From assembly GCA_905188195.1 (NCBI GenBank), contig CAJJKY010000007.1, positions 38,963-102,962 on the forward strand: a stretch of DNA of 64,000 bases. The letters are read 5' to 3'. The notes beneath the pieces are model-generated. The model was not told the origin of the DNA. It made no database searches and was given only the letters and a program-made list of their open reading frames with translations. This document shows, piece after piece, positions 55,709 through 64,000 of this stretch. Numbering within the stretch: position 1 is the first letter of the stretch; each line of letters begins with the position of its first letter. A program made the position numbers and the translations under genes. This stretch comes from Streptococcus parasanguinis. Lineage in GTDB: Bacteria > Bacillota > Bacilli > Lactobacillales > Streptococcaceae.

Positions 55709-57934
55709 ATGAATGAATTATTGCAATTAAAGGGACGTTTTGAGCAAAAATCAAGTAGTGGTCGACCAGGTTCTCCAAAGTTGTTGGCTAATCAAATTGT
55801 AAGTGAAAAAAAAATATTAAAATTAAAAAAAGAGCTAGAAGAACTTAAAGAATATTGGTTAAATATCTCATATTTTGAAGGAGCTTTAATTTCAGTAACT
55901 TATGTAGATGTTGTTGCAAAAAGTAGAAGAATGAGAGAACTATTTAAAAAAAATAGTAGAATTCAACCAAATGATTGCGTTGTTGGAGCTAAATTTATTG
56001 ATAAAACTTCTACAGAGAAGCAACATGTTATTACTTATTACGTAGATTTAGATGTTTTAGATGAATCGATTAATACTTTGAATATAGTTGCATCATTACT
56101 TATTAAAGATTTTAATGGAGAAATTTCTACAGAAAAATTAAATTCGATTAGTGACAGGACAGATAATTATGAACCAGGAATAATTTCTAGAACAAAATTT
56201 TTACAAGCTATTGTAGACATTAGTTCGATTGAAAATTTTGCAATACCCAAAAATGAACTTGATGAACTAAAAACATCAATTATTAGTATCTTTGATACCA
56301 AAGTACCTACAAGTGAATTGTTAAAGAGGGTTGGTTTAAATGTTCCTGATTACAGAGTGATTGATGAGACAACGATATTATTGACTCCGGATCAGTTAGA
56401 AATCTTAAATGAAAAGGCTCCTTATCTAATTTCTATGGCTACTACAGATTTATCGAAATTGGATACTCAGAATTTTGAGATTTTTGATAGCGGTCATAGA
56501 ATGACAATTCCTTCACCTGCTGATGAACCGGTAGTCGGAGTTATTGATACTATGTTTGATACTAGTGTTTATTTTTCCGAATGGGTGACATTTCAAGATA
56601 AGGTAAATGCCGATATTCCAATTAATTCAACTGATTATGAACACGGTACAGCTGTATCTTCGTTAATAGTCGACGGTGCTTCAATTAATCCAGAATTAGA
56701 TGATGGTTGTGGCCGTTTTAGAGTTAAACATTTTGGAGTTGCAAGGGGTAGCAAGTTTAGTTCATTTTCTATACTTAAGTCAATTAAAGAAATAGTAGCA
56801 GAGAATAGAGATATTAAGGTATGGAATTTATCATTAGGTTCAGCATTAGAAATTCAAAAAAATTTCATTTCTCCAGAAGCTGCTTTGTTAGATAAAATAC
56901 AATATGAATTTGATGTTATATTTGTGATAGCAGGAACAAATAAAAGAGTGAGCGATAAAGCTAGAATGAAAATAGGGGCACCAGCAGATTCAATAAATTC
57001 TCTAGTTGTGAATGCCGTTGATAAGGATAATAACCCAGCGACATACTCTAGAGAAGGTAAAGTGTTGTCCTTCTTTAATAAACCTGACATTTCTTATTTT
57101 GGAGGGGATGGGAAAAACAAAATAAGAGTTTGTATGCCTACAGGAGAATATTTTGTAGCAGGAACATCTTTTGCGGCACCTTGGATTACTAGAAAAATGG
57201 CATATTTAATCCATAAGATAGGGTTAAGTAGGGAGGTAGCGAAAGCTTTAATTATTGATTCTGCAATATCATGGTCAAAACCAAATAGTTCTATGAATTT
57301 AATCGGGTATGGTGTAGTGCCTCAAAAAATCAAAGATGTGCTTAACGCCCAAGATGATGAGATTAAGTTTGTTATAACTGGAGAATCAATCATGTTTGAT
57401 ACATACAATTATAATCTTCCAGTGCCTGTCGTTGATGATAAGCACCCTTACATTGCTAAAGCAACGTTGTGTTATTTTCCCAAGTGTTCTAGGAATCAAG
57501 GAGTTGATTATACAAATACAGAATTAGATATTTATTTTGGTAGACTTAATGGACAGAAAATAATTACTGTGAATGATAATAAACAAAATGATAATGTGTC
57601 TCTTTCTGAAACAGATGCTCGAGGATTGTTTAGAAAATGGGATAATATCAAATCAATTATAGAGTACGTTAAGCCAAATGGGCGAGCTAAAAAGGCATAT
57701 GGTGATGGTTTGTGGGGGTTTAGTCTTAAAACTAAGGAACGACTTAACAACGGTGATGGTAGAGAACTTAGGTTTGGAATAGTTGTAACACTTAAAGAAA
57801 TGAAAGGGATAAATAGGATTTCTGATTTCATTAGTCAATGTTCTATGCGTGGTTGGCTTGTGAATAGAATTGACATTCAGGAAATGATTGATATTTATAA
57901 TGTTGCTGAGGGAGAAATTCATTTTGAAGATTAA
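55709..57934 (+). CDS. Cytosolic S8 subtilisin-like serine protease
   Basis: A 741-residue protease with the full catalytic set: Asp280 (GVIDTMFD), His312 (EHGTAVSS), Ser487 (AGTSFAAP) and oxyanion Asn411 (AGTNKR). There is no signal peptide and no membrane segment, so it acts inside the cell. An N-terminal domain of about 270 residues with a coiled-coil stretch (KKILKLKKELEELKEYW) precedes the protease domain. A C-terminal domain of about 200 residues follows. Paired with the upstream AAA+ ATPase, it looks like a regulated intracellular protease module, possibly for defence; that role is inference. Confidence 0.85.
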   Translation: MNELLQLKGRFEQKSSSGRPGSPKLLANQIVSEKKILKLKKELEELKEYWLNISYFEGALISVTYVDVVAKSRRMRELFKKNSRIQPNDCVVGAKFIDKTSTEKQHVITYYVDLDVLDESINTLNIVASLLIKDFNGEISTEKLNSISDRTDNYEPGIISRTKFLQAIVDISSIENFAIPKNELDELKTSIISIFDTKVPTSELLKRVGLNVPDYRVIDETTILLTPDQLEILNEKAPYLISMATTDLSKLDTQNFEIFDSGHRMTIPSPADEPVVGVIDTMFDTSVYFSEWVTFQDKVNADIPINSTDYEHGTAVSSLIVDGASINPELDDGCGRFRVKHFGVARGSKFSSFSILKSIKEIVAENRDIKVWNLSLGSALEIQKNFISPEAALLDKIQYEFDVIFVIAGTNKRVSDKARMKIGAPADSINSLVVNAVDKDNNPATYSREGKVLSFFNKPDISYFGGDGKNKIRVCMPTGEYFVAGTSFAAPWITRKMAYLIHKIGLSREVAKALIIDSAISWSKPNSSMNLIGYGVVPQKIKDVLNAQDDEIKFVITGESIMFDTYNYNLPVPVVDDKHPYIAKATLCYFPKCSRNQGVDYTNTELDIYFGRLNGQKIITVNDNKQNDNVSLSETDARGLFRKWDNIKSIIEYVKPNGRAKKAYGDGLWGFSLKTKERLNNGDGRELRFGIVVTLKEMKGINRISDFISQCSMRGWLVNRIDIQEMIDIYNVAEGEIHFED

Positions 57935-57972
57935 TTTTATTAAAAAAAGCTTGATGAAGGTTAGATAAAAAT

Positions 57973-59103
57973 ATGATAAAGCAAGATATTCCTAAAATAA
58001 GATTCTATTCCTATCAAGGTGCTTGGACAGAAAATAAAATTTCAGATATAGTCAAAATATCTGCTGGTGGTGATGTAGATAAAGTAAAATTGAAAGAAAG
58101 TGGGAAATATCCCGTTATTGCAAATGCTTTGACAAACAAAGGAATCGTTGGCTTTTATGATGATTATAAAGTGAAAGCTCCTGCAGTGACTGTTACAGGT
58201 CGTGGAGATGTTGGATATGCAGTGGCAAGACATGAAAATTTTACTCCAATTGTAAGACTTTTGACTCTTCAATCAGATAATATTGATGTTGATTATCTTG
58301 AAAATCAGATTAATTCAATGAGAATTTTAAATGAATCTACGGGTGTTCCTCAACTGACAGCTCCTCAACTTGGGAACTACAAAGTGTATCATCCCGAAAT
58401 AGAAGAACAAACCGCCATCGGCTCTCTTTTCCGAACCCTCGACGACCTTCTTGCTAGCTACAAGGAGAATCTCGCTAACTACCAATCTCTCAAGGCGACC
58501 ATGCTTTCCAAGATGTTTCCCAAAGCTGGACAGGCAGTTCCTGAGATTCGTTTGGATGGATTTGAAGGTGAGTGGAAAGAAAAGGAATTCAGTAAACTTG
58601 TAAAAAGAGTTACTCAAAGTTCTGACTCTGATTCATTGCCAAAGGTAGAGTTTGAGGATATTATTTCTGGTCAGGGAAAGCTTAATAAAGATATTAGTAC
58701 TAAATTTGATAATCGTAAAGGTATACACTTTAAACCTGGATACACATTATATGGGAAATTACGTCCATATTTAAATAATTGGCTTTTGCCGAAATTTGAG
58801 GGAGTAGCTTTAGGAGATTTTTGGGTATTTGATCCAAATGGAAATGATTCAAATTTCATTTATTATTTAGTTCAATCAAATCGCTATCAAAAAGTTGCTA
58901 ATGACACATCTGGTACTAAAATGCCTCGTTCAGATTGGAAGTCAGTTTCAACAACTATTTTTGCAATTCCACAAACAATTGCAGAACAACAAGTCATCGG
59001 ATCCTATTTCTCAAACCTTGATAATCTCGTTAACTCTCACCAAGAAAAAATTTCTCAGCTAGAAACACTGAAGAAGAAACTTTTGCAGGATATGTTTATA
59101 TAA
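57973..59103 (+). CDS. hsdS: Type I restriction enzyme specificity subunit HsdS
   Basis: A 376-residue S subunit with two target-recognition domains, each followed by a conserved helix: the central one (IEEQTAIGSLFRTLDDLLAS, about 144-163) and a C-terminal one (AEQQVIGSYFSNLDNLV, about 338-355). The two recognition domains are AT-rich, whereas the central conserved part (58400-58560) has core-like composition, a mosaic typical of recognition-domain exchange. It has a weak ribosome site. It lies 38 bp after the protease gene and so may share its promoter. Confidence 0.93.
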   Translation: MIKQDIPKIRFYSYQGAWTENKISDIVKISAGGDVDKVKLKESGKYPVIANALTNKGIVGFYDDYKVKAPAVTVTGRGDVGYAVARHENFTPIVRLLTLQSDNIDVDYLENQINSMRILNESTGVPQLTAPQLGNYKVYHPEIEEQTAIGSLFRTLDDLLASYKENLANYQSLKATMLSKMFPKAGQAVPEIRLDGFEGEWKEKEFSKLVKRVTQSSDSDSLPKVEFEDIISGQGKLNKDISTKFDNRKGIHFKPGYTLYGKLRPYLNNWLLPKFEGVALGDFWVFDPNGNDSNFIYYLVQSNRYQKVANDTSGTKMPRSDWKSVSTTIFAIPQTIAEQQVIGSYFSNLDNLVNSHQEKISQLETLKKKLLQDMFI

Positions 59104-59118
59104 AAGGAGTGCAGTAAA

Positions 59119-60033
59119 ATGTCAAAAGTAAAATCAGAAACTCTAAAGAAAGAAGAAAAACCTGTAGTAGCTATCTGCTATGATTTTGATAAAACGCTGT
59201 CTCCTGATGATATGCAAGCCCAAGGATTTATACAGAAGCTTGGGTATGAAATCAGTGAATTTTGGAAGAAATCCAATGGTTTTGCCAAGGCTAATAATAT
59301 GGACAAAAATCTTGCCTATATGTTTACGATGAAAACAGAATCTGAAGGGACAGTCCTATTTACAAAGACAGAGTTAGCTAAGTTTGGTTCAGAGGTAGAA
59401 CTATTCCCAGGAGTCGAAGACTGGTTTGAGCGTATTCGAAAATATGGTGAAGAAAACGGAGTTATTGTAGAGCATTACATCATTTCATCTGGTTTGAAAG
59501 AAATGATAGAGGGGACTTCAATAGCTAAAAATGGTGCTTTTAAGAAAATTTATGCAACTTCTTTTTATTGTGATGAAAAGGGTGTCGCGGTCTGGCCTGC
59601 TCAAGTTGTTAACTACACCAATAAGACTCAATTTCTTTTTAGAATTACCAAAGGTATTTTAGATGTTAATGACGATGCGGTGAACGATTTTGTTGCTGAA
59701 AGTGATTTACGAGTTCCTTTTAGAAATATGGTTTATTTAGGGGATAGTGATACAGATATTCCGTGTATGAAGCTAGTCAAAACAAGAGGTGGCTACTCTA
59801 TCGGTGTATTCAATCCAAAAACCAATGACAGAAGGAAAGTTCACAAAATGACTCAGGATAATCGTATTGATTATTTTGTTCCAGCTGACTACTCAGAGAA
59901 TACAGAACTTGATAAACTAATCAAGACGATTATTAAAAAGACGGCTTATAATGAATTATTAGAAAACAAGAAAAATGCTAATAAACTTGAAGCAAGCTCC
60001 AAAAAGCCAAGAAGAAAGCCAAAACTAAGGTAA
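59119..60033 (+). CDS. HAD-superfamily phosphatase (phosphoserine phosphatase-like)
   Basis: A 304-residue HAD protein: motif I ICYDFDKTLSP (about residue 17), a helical cap, motif II in IISSGLKEM, and motif IV YLGDSDTDIPCM (about 211), ending in a basic tail (KKPRRKPKLR). AAAGGAG lies 9 bp upstream of the ATG. Genes of this type are often found in or near type I restriction loci in Firmicutes, with unknown roles. It lies 15 bp after hsdS. Confidence 0.82.
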   Translation: MSKVKSETLKKEEKPVVAICYDFDKTLSPDDMQAQGFIQKLGYEISEFWKKSNGFAKANNMDKNLAYMFTMKTESEGTVLFTKTELAKFGSEVELFPGVEDWFERIRKYGEENGVIVEHYIISSGLKEMIEGTSIAKNGAFKKIYATSFYCDEKGVAVWPAQVVNYTNKTQFLFRITKGILDVNDDAVNDFVAESDLRVPFRNMVYLGDSDTDIPCMKLVKTRGGYSIGVFNPKTNDRRKVHKMTQDNRIDYFVPADYSENTELDKLIKTIIKKTAYNELLENKKNANKLEASSKKPRRKPKLR

Positions 60034-60052
60034 TTGTTTCAAAAGGCTCTGA

Positions 60053-60178
60053 TTTCCTTTCTATCGAAAATCTGGATTTTATAACCCTCGAAAAAATATC
60101 GTTTATCAACTTCCTATTTCTGATATTCCTTTGGACTTGATTCAAACGGTAGAAAGAGAAGTGATTGGTTATTTCTAA
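60053..60178 (+). pseudogene. Remnant of a truncated coding sequence
   Basis: An open frame of 41 codons without a start, ending YQLPISDIPLDLIQTVEREV...GYF and a stop at 60176-60178. It reads like the C-terminus of a real protein (balanced composition, plausible secondary structure) but begins right after an in-frame stop at 60050-60052. It probably marks a deletion or recombination junction between the HAD gene and hsdM. Parent family not recognised. Confidence 0.4.
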
Positions 60179-60224
60179 ACACTCACTTTTTGAAGAATAT
60201 TTGTATAACTTAGAAAGAAACATT

Positions 60225-61826
60225 ATGGAAACAACACAAACCTCCCAGTCGCTCTACCAAGCCCTGTGGAACTCAGCGGACGTACTCCGCTCTAAGATGG
60301 ATGCCAATGACTATAAGTCCTATCTCTTGGGGATGATTTTTTACAAGTACCTCTCAGATAAGTTGCTCTTCTTCGTGGCGGAGACCATGGAAGAGGAGAC
60401 AGAGAGTCTGGATGAAGCCTTGGCGCTTTACCGTTCCTACTATGAGGATCCAGACTCTCAAGAGGACTTGATCTCCGTCATCACCGATGAGCTCAACTAT
60501 GTCATCAAGCCAGACTTGACCTTTACGGCCTTGGTGGACCGGGTCAATGAAGGGTCCTTCCAGCTAGAAGATCTTGCTCAAGGCTTCCGAGACATCGAGC
60601 AAAGTGATGACCTCTATGAAAATCTCTTTGAGGACATTGATCTCTACTCCAAAAAGCTAGGGGCGACACCTCAAAAGCAAAACCAGCTGGTGGCTGCCGT
60701 TATGAAAGAATTGGCAGTGCTGGATGTGGCAGGTCATGCGGGTGACATGCTTGGGGATGCCTATGAGTACTTGATTGGTCAGTTTGCGACCGACTCTGGT
60801 AAGAAGGCAGGAGAGTTCTATACGCCCCAGCCTGTAGCCAAGCTCATGACCCAGATTGCCTTTTTAGGTCGTGAAGACGTGCAGGGCTTTACTATCTACG
60901 ATGCTACCATGGGATCAGGCTCCCTCTTGCTCAATGCCAAGAAGTTTTCTCACCAGCCTCAAACGGTCCAGTACTTTGGTCAGGAGCTCAATACCTCTAC
61001 CTATAACCTGGCTCGGATGAACATGATCCTACACGGGGTTCCGGTGGAAAACCAGTTCTTGCACAATGCCGATACGCTGGACGAAGACTGGCCGACCCAA
61101 GAGCCGACCAACTTTGATGGGGTCCTTATGAACCCACCCTACTCAGCTAAGTGGTCTGCAAGCTCCGGCTTCCTCCATGATCCTCGCTTCTCCCCATTTG
61201 GCAAGCTCGCACCTCAGTCCAAGGCGGACTTCGCCTTTCTCTTGCATGGTTATTACCACCTCAAGCAGGACAAGGGTGTCATGGCCATCGTCCTTCCTCA
61301 CGGAGTCCTTTTCCGTGGCAATGCTGAAGGAACCATTCGCAAGGCCTTGCTGGAAGAAGGGGCCATTGATACGGTGATCGGTCTTCCTGCCAATATCTTC
61401 TTCAATACCAGCATCCCAACGACAGTCATCATTCTCAAGAAGAACCGCACCAATCGGGACGTCTACTTTATCGATGCTTCTAAGGAATTTGACAAGGGCA
61501 AGAACCAGAACATCATGACGGATGCCCATATCGAGAAGATCCTCAAGGCCTATAAGAGCAGAGAGGACATGGATAAATTTGCCCATCTGGCTAGCTTTGA
61601 GGAGATCGTCGAGAATGACTACAACCTCAATATCCCACGCTATGTGGATACCTTTGAGGAAGAAGAAGTGGAGCCACTGACAGAGATCGTGGCTAAGATC
61701 AACCAGACTAACGCAACCATTGATACCCAGACAGCCTCTCTTCTAGACATGCTTAGCCAACTTCATGGAACGACACCAGAAGCCGATGCCGAACTCAAGA
61801 AATTTGTCCAAGAGTTTAAGGGCTAG
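60225..61826 (+). CDS. hsdM: Type I restriction enzyme HsdM (adenine methyltransferase)
   Basis: A 533-residue N6-adenine methyltransferase: SAM motif DATMGSGSLLLNA (about residue 225) and catalytic NPPYSAKW (about 304), with an N-terminal helical HsdM_N domain. The ATG at 60225 gives the family start METTQTSQSLYQALW; the ribosome site is weak and an upstream in-frame extension is unlikely. Composition is core-like again, unlike the AT-rich insert that separates it from hsdR. Confidence 0.95.
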   Translation: METTQTSQSLYQALWNSADVLRSKMDANDYKSYLLGMIFYKYLSDKLLFFVAETMEEETESLDEALALYRSYYEDPDSQEDLISVITDELNYVIKPDLTFTALVDRVNEGSFQLEDLAQGFRDIEQSDDLYENLFEDIDLYSKKLGATPQKQNQLVAAVMKELAVLDVAGHAGDMLGDAYEYLIGQFATDSGKKAGEFYTPQPVAKLMTQIAFLGREDVQGFTIYDATMGSGSLLLNAKKFSHQPQTVQYFGQELNTSTYNLARMNMILHGVPVENQFLHNADTLDEDWPTQEPTNFDGVLMNPPYSAKWSASSGFLHDPRFSPFGKLAPQSKADFAFLLHGYYHLKQDKGVMAIVLPHGVLFRGNAEGTIRKALLEEGAIDTVIGLPANIFFNTSIPTTVIILKKNRTNRDVYFIDASKEFDKGKNQNIMTDAHIEKILKAYKSREDMDKFAHLASFEEIVENDYNLNIPRYVDTFEEEEVEPLTEIVAKINQTNATIDTQTASLLDMLSQLHGTTPEADAELKKFVQEFKG

Positions 61827-61899
61827 GGTGTGAGGAGATAGGGATCAGGTAAAGGGTACTCTATTCGCTATTTCCCAAATTTTTTTCGAATAATAGAAG

Positions 61900-61924
61900 T
61901 AGAGGGACCTTCCCTCTATTTTTT
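61900..61924 (+). terminator. Terminator after hsdM
   Basis: TAGAGGGA/TCCCTCTA with a run of T. Confidence 0.88.
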
Positions 61925-61941
61925 ATCGAAAAGGAGCAGGG

Positions 61942-62865
61942 ATGCAGAAAAGACATGCGCATGTATCGCCGACCTTGGATATCATGGCCAAGAAAATTTT
62001 TAGTTTGCCGGAGGTGACGGCAGCATTTATTCGGGACATTTTGGAGCTGGATGTGGCGGATGCTCAGATTGTGGAAGGAAGCCAGCCCCACAGCATGGCT
62101 TATGAGGAGGATGACTTGTTCTCCACTGCGGTGGATGTGAGAGCCAAGCTCCATGACGGGACCGAGGTGATCATCGAGATCCAGATTCGCAAGCAACAGT
62201 ATTTCTTGAATCGGTTCCATTACTATTTGGCCAATCAGCTGGTGGAAAATGTGCAAAAACTGCGCCAGCAAGGTCAGACACATAAGATGTATGAGCAGAT
62301 GGAGCCAGTCTATGGGATTGCGATTTTGGAGAAGTCGCTCTTACTGGACGAAGAGGCAGCCATTAATAAATACTGGCTGACCAATAGCCGGTCCGGCAAG
62401 CAACTTAAGGCCTATTATAAAAATGGCAAGCACCAAAATCTACTGCAGGTTGCCTTTTTAGAGCTAGACAAGTATAATAAAGATGAGAACCTGACAGATG
62501 CAGGCAGACAGTGGCTGGAGTTTTTTGGGAATCTTCCCTTTACAAAAGCTCCCAGTCAGGCCGTTGTCCACGCAGATTCATTATTAGATTCATCTAGCTG
62601 GACCAAGGAGGAGAAGACCATGATAGACGAGCGGATTCGTATTCAAGAAAATTATGATATGACCCTGGAGACGGCTATAGACGAAGCGCGTGAAGAAGGT
62701 CTAGTACAAGGGATGGAACAAGGTTTAGAGAAAGGCTTGGAACAAGGTCGTAATGAAGAACGTCTGCAGTTAATCCGCAAAATGGTCTCACGAGGAATGA
62801 CACCTGAGCTGATATCGGAGATGACGGGTTTATCTCTTGAAGAGATTGAGAGTCTTCTTTCCTGA
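61942..62865 (+). CDS. Rpn family PD-(D/E)xK nuclease (recombination-promoting nuclease/putative transposase)
   Basis: A 307-residue protein. The N-terminal nuclease domain shows PTLDIMAKKIFSLPEV and the active-site pattern VDVRAKLHDGTEVIIEIQ (Asp...Glu-x-Gln). The C-terminus has repeated GMEQGLEKGLEQGRNEE units and ends LISEMTGLSLEEIESLL, the usual Rpn tail. Rpn proteins are mobile-element-like nucleases; RpnA promotes recombination in E. coli, and some members are linked to phage defence. AAAGGAG precedes the ATG. It sits at the right edge of the restriction locus. Confidence 0.88.
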   Translation: MQKRHAHVSPTLDIMAKKIFSLPEVTAAFIRDILELDVADAQIVEGSQPHSMAYEEDDLFSTAVDVRAKLHDGTEVIIEIQIRKQQYFLNRFHYYLANQLVENVQKLRQQGQTHKMYEQMEPVYGIAILEKSLLLDEEAAINKYWLTNSRSGKQLKAYYKNGKHQNLLQVAFLELDKYNKDENLTDAGRQWLEFFGNLPFTKAPSQAVVHADSLLDSSSWTKEEKTMIDERIRIQENYDMTLETAIDEAREEGLVQGMEQGLEKGLEQGRNEERLQLIRKMVSRGMTPELISEMTGLSLEEIESLLS

Positions 62866-62871
62866 GTCGTT

Positions 62872-62898
62872 AAAAGAGGCACTGCCTCTTTTCTTTTT
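62872..62898 (+). terminator. Terminator after the Rpn gene
   Basis: AAAAGAGGC/GCCTCTTTT with an ACT loop and a T-run. Confidence 0.92.
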
Positions 62899-62949
62899 GA
62901 AAAAAACTTGAAAATTTTCCCATTTTTTCAATTCACCTTTCTAGAATTG

Positions 62950-62958
62950 TGGTAGAAT
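62950..62958 (+). promoter_or_regulatory. Extended -10 promoter of the dehydrogenase gene
   Basis: TGGTAGAAT, 60 bp upstream of the ATG. Confidence 0.5.
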
Positions 62959-63018
62959 AGAGTCAACAAAGAGCTATCCTCACCAACAGTGTGATCGATA
63001 CTAGAAAAGAGGATTCTG

Positions 63019-63942
63019 ATGACAAGAAAAATTGGTATTATTGGTTTGGGGCATGTGGGTGCCACCTTGGCCCACAGCATGATTTTGAAACACACCTGTG
63101 ATCACTTGGTATTGATTGATACCAATGAGAAAAAGGTCAAGGCAGATGCCTTGGATTTCTGTGATACGGTTGCCAATACAGGGTATCCGGTTCATATCAC
63201 GGTCAATGACTACGCGGCTTTAAAAGATGCGGATGTCGTGGTGTCGACTCTTGGAAATATTGAGTTGCAGGCTAATAACACTGATGACCGTTTTGCGGAG
63301 CTTCCTTTTACTAGCAAGCAAGTAGTGCAAGTGGCTCGTGATTTGAAGGCTTCTGGCTTTAGTGGGGTCTTATTGGTTGTGACCAATCCGGTCGATGCCG
63401 TCACTCAACTTTATCAACAATATACTGGCCTTCCAAAAGAGCAGGTGATTGGGACAGGGACCTTGCTGGATACAGCTCGGATGAAGCGTGCAGTCGCTGA
63501 TCGTTTGCAGGTTTCACCTGCTAGTGTATCAGGTTACAACCTCGGTGAGCATGGAAATTCTCAATTTGTCGCTTGGAGTCAGGTCCGTGTCAAAGGACAC
63601 GCCATTACCGATCTCTTCTCTCAAGAAGAACTTGACGCCATCAACTACGAGTCCTTGCGCGGTGGCCACACGGTCTTCTTTGGCAAATTCTATACCAATT
63701 TTGGGATTGCAGCAGCAGCCCAACGCTTGGCAGAAGCTGTGATCAATGATAGCCACGAGGAAATGCCAGTGTCTAACTATCGTCCAGAATATGGAACCTA
63801 TCTTGGCTATCCAGCAATTGTAGGTCGAAAAGGAATTCTCGAACGATTGGATTTGCATTTGACAGAAGAAGAAAAAGAAAAATTACTCCATTCAGCTGAA
63901 ACCATCAAGGAAAATACACGAAAAGGATTGGAGCATGCATAA
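63019..63942 (+). CDS. L-2-hydroxyisocaproate/L-lactate dehydrogenase family protein
   Basis: A 307-residue NAD-dependent 2-hydroxyacid dehydrogenase of the LDH/MDH fold. It has the nucleotide-binding IGIIGLGHVGAT, a substrate loop, VTNPVDAVTQL, LLDTARMKRAVADR (Asp and Arg of the active site) and the proton-donor histidine in NLGEHGNSQF. The active-site loop differs from classical L-lactate dehydrogenase and fits the HicDH branch, which reduces branched 2-oxoacids. Repeat copy 4 follows the stop. Confidence 0.88.
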   Translation: MTRKIGIIGLGHVGATLAHSMILKHTCDHLVLIDTNEKKVKADALDFCDTVANTGYPVHITVNDYAALKDADVVVSTLGNIELQANNTDDRFAELPFTSKQVVQVARDLKASGFSGVLLVVTNPVDAVTQLYQQYTGLPKEQVIGTGTLLDTARMKRAVADRLQVSPASVSGYNLGEHGNSQFVAWSQVRVKGHAITDLFSQEELDAINYESLRGGHTVFFGKFYTNFGIAAAAQRLAEAVINDSHEEMPVSNYRPEYGTYLGYPAIVGRKGILERLDLHLTEEEKEKLLHSAETIKENTRKGLEHA

Positions 63943-63948
63943 AAGCAA

Positions 63949-64000
63949 GAGGCTGGGACAAAAGTCCTAGCCTCTCAATTATTTTTGGATTGTCGAGCAA
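63949..64000 (+). repeat. 176-bp multi-hairpin intergenic repeat, copy 4 (cut by window end)
   Basis: The first 52 bases match the start of copy 1 in the same orientation, including the hairpin GAGGCTGGGAC AAAA GTCCTAGCCTC. It begins 6 bp after the dehydrogenase stop codon, the same downstream position as the other copies. Confidence 0.9.

Noticed and set aside
57973..59103. Phase-variable hsdS inversion system
   Set aside because: No second hsdS, partial hsdS or site-specific recombinase gene is present in the window, and no long inverted repeat pairs with this gene.
61143..61586. 147-codon frame opposite hsdM
   Set aside because: Shadow of the HsdM coding sequence; no ribosome site and no recognisable protein.

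Overview
This window is chromosomal DNA of a streptococcus, most likely an oral viridans species of the mitis/sanguinis/parasanguinis type. The evidence is a division cluster running from murD to divIVA and ileS in streptococcal order, clpE with a CtsR box, a zinc locus of adcAII plus a histidine-triad (Pht) gene under AdcR-type operators, and a single Fur-family regulator of PerR type. Most genes are on the + strand, and no rRNA, tRNA or CRISPR array was recognised. The species assignment is an inference.

Layout. 1-13.2 kb: end of typA, a small membrane protein, then murD-murG-divIB, ftsA-ftsZ-ylmE-sepF-ylmG-ylmH-divIVA and a T-box-controlled ileS. Together these make peptidoglycan precursors, build the Z-ring and direct septal and polar growth. 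13.2-29.5 kb: housekeeping genes (DUF1827, a NUDIX hydrolase, clpE, ykuJ, folD, a HAD phosphatase, NAD(P)HX dehydratase, a GH32 sucrase, xseA-xseB-ispA-tlyA-argR-recN, a metallophosphatase, a DegV protein, the HU protein). 29.6-38.2 kb: perR, a three-gene cell-envelope module of unknown function, gpmA, metG, an XRE/DUF2975 pair and an exported DUF6287-like protein. 38.3-42.6 kb: the zinc uptake operon adcAII-pht. 42.8-50.9 kb: a DUF2974 hydrolase, a BceRS-BceAB-type peptide-resistance module with a small peptide gene inside it, two divergent SemiSWEET transporters and two small nucleic-acid-related genes. 50.9-62.9 kb: an accessory or defence island. It holds a type I restriction-modification locus (hsdR, hsdS, hsdM) split by an AT-rich insert with an orphan membrane gene, an AAA+ ATPase, a cytosolic subtilisin-like protease and a HAD phosphatase, followed by an Rpn-family nuclease. 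The window ends with an L-2-hydroxyacid dehydrogenase.

The most interesting system is the AAA+ ATPase/subtilase operon at 54.6-57.9 kb. It has its own near-consensus promoter with an operator-like direct repeat, lies directly behind a strong terminator, and probably also drives hsdS. Its product pair looks like a regulated intracellular proteolysis module placed inside a restriction locus.

Three intergenic repeat families also stand out: a ~176-bp multi-hairpin element (three full copies and a truncated fourth), a ~138-bp BOX-like element whose two copies differ mainly by base-pair-preserving changes, and a hairpin-core-hairpin element (two copies). All look structured at the RNA level and sit just downstream of genes.
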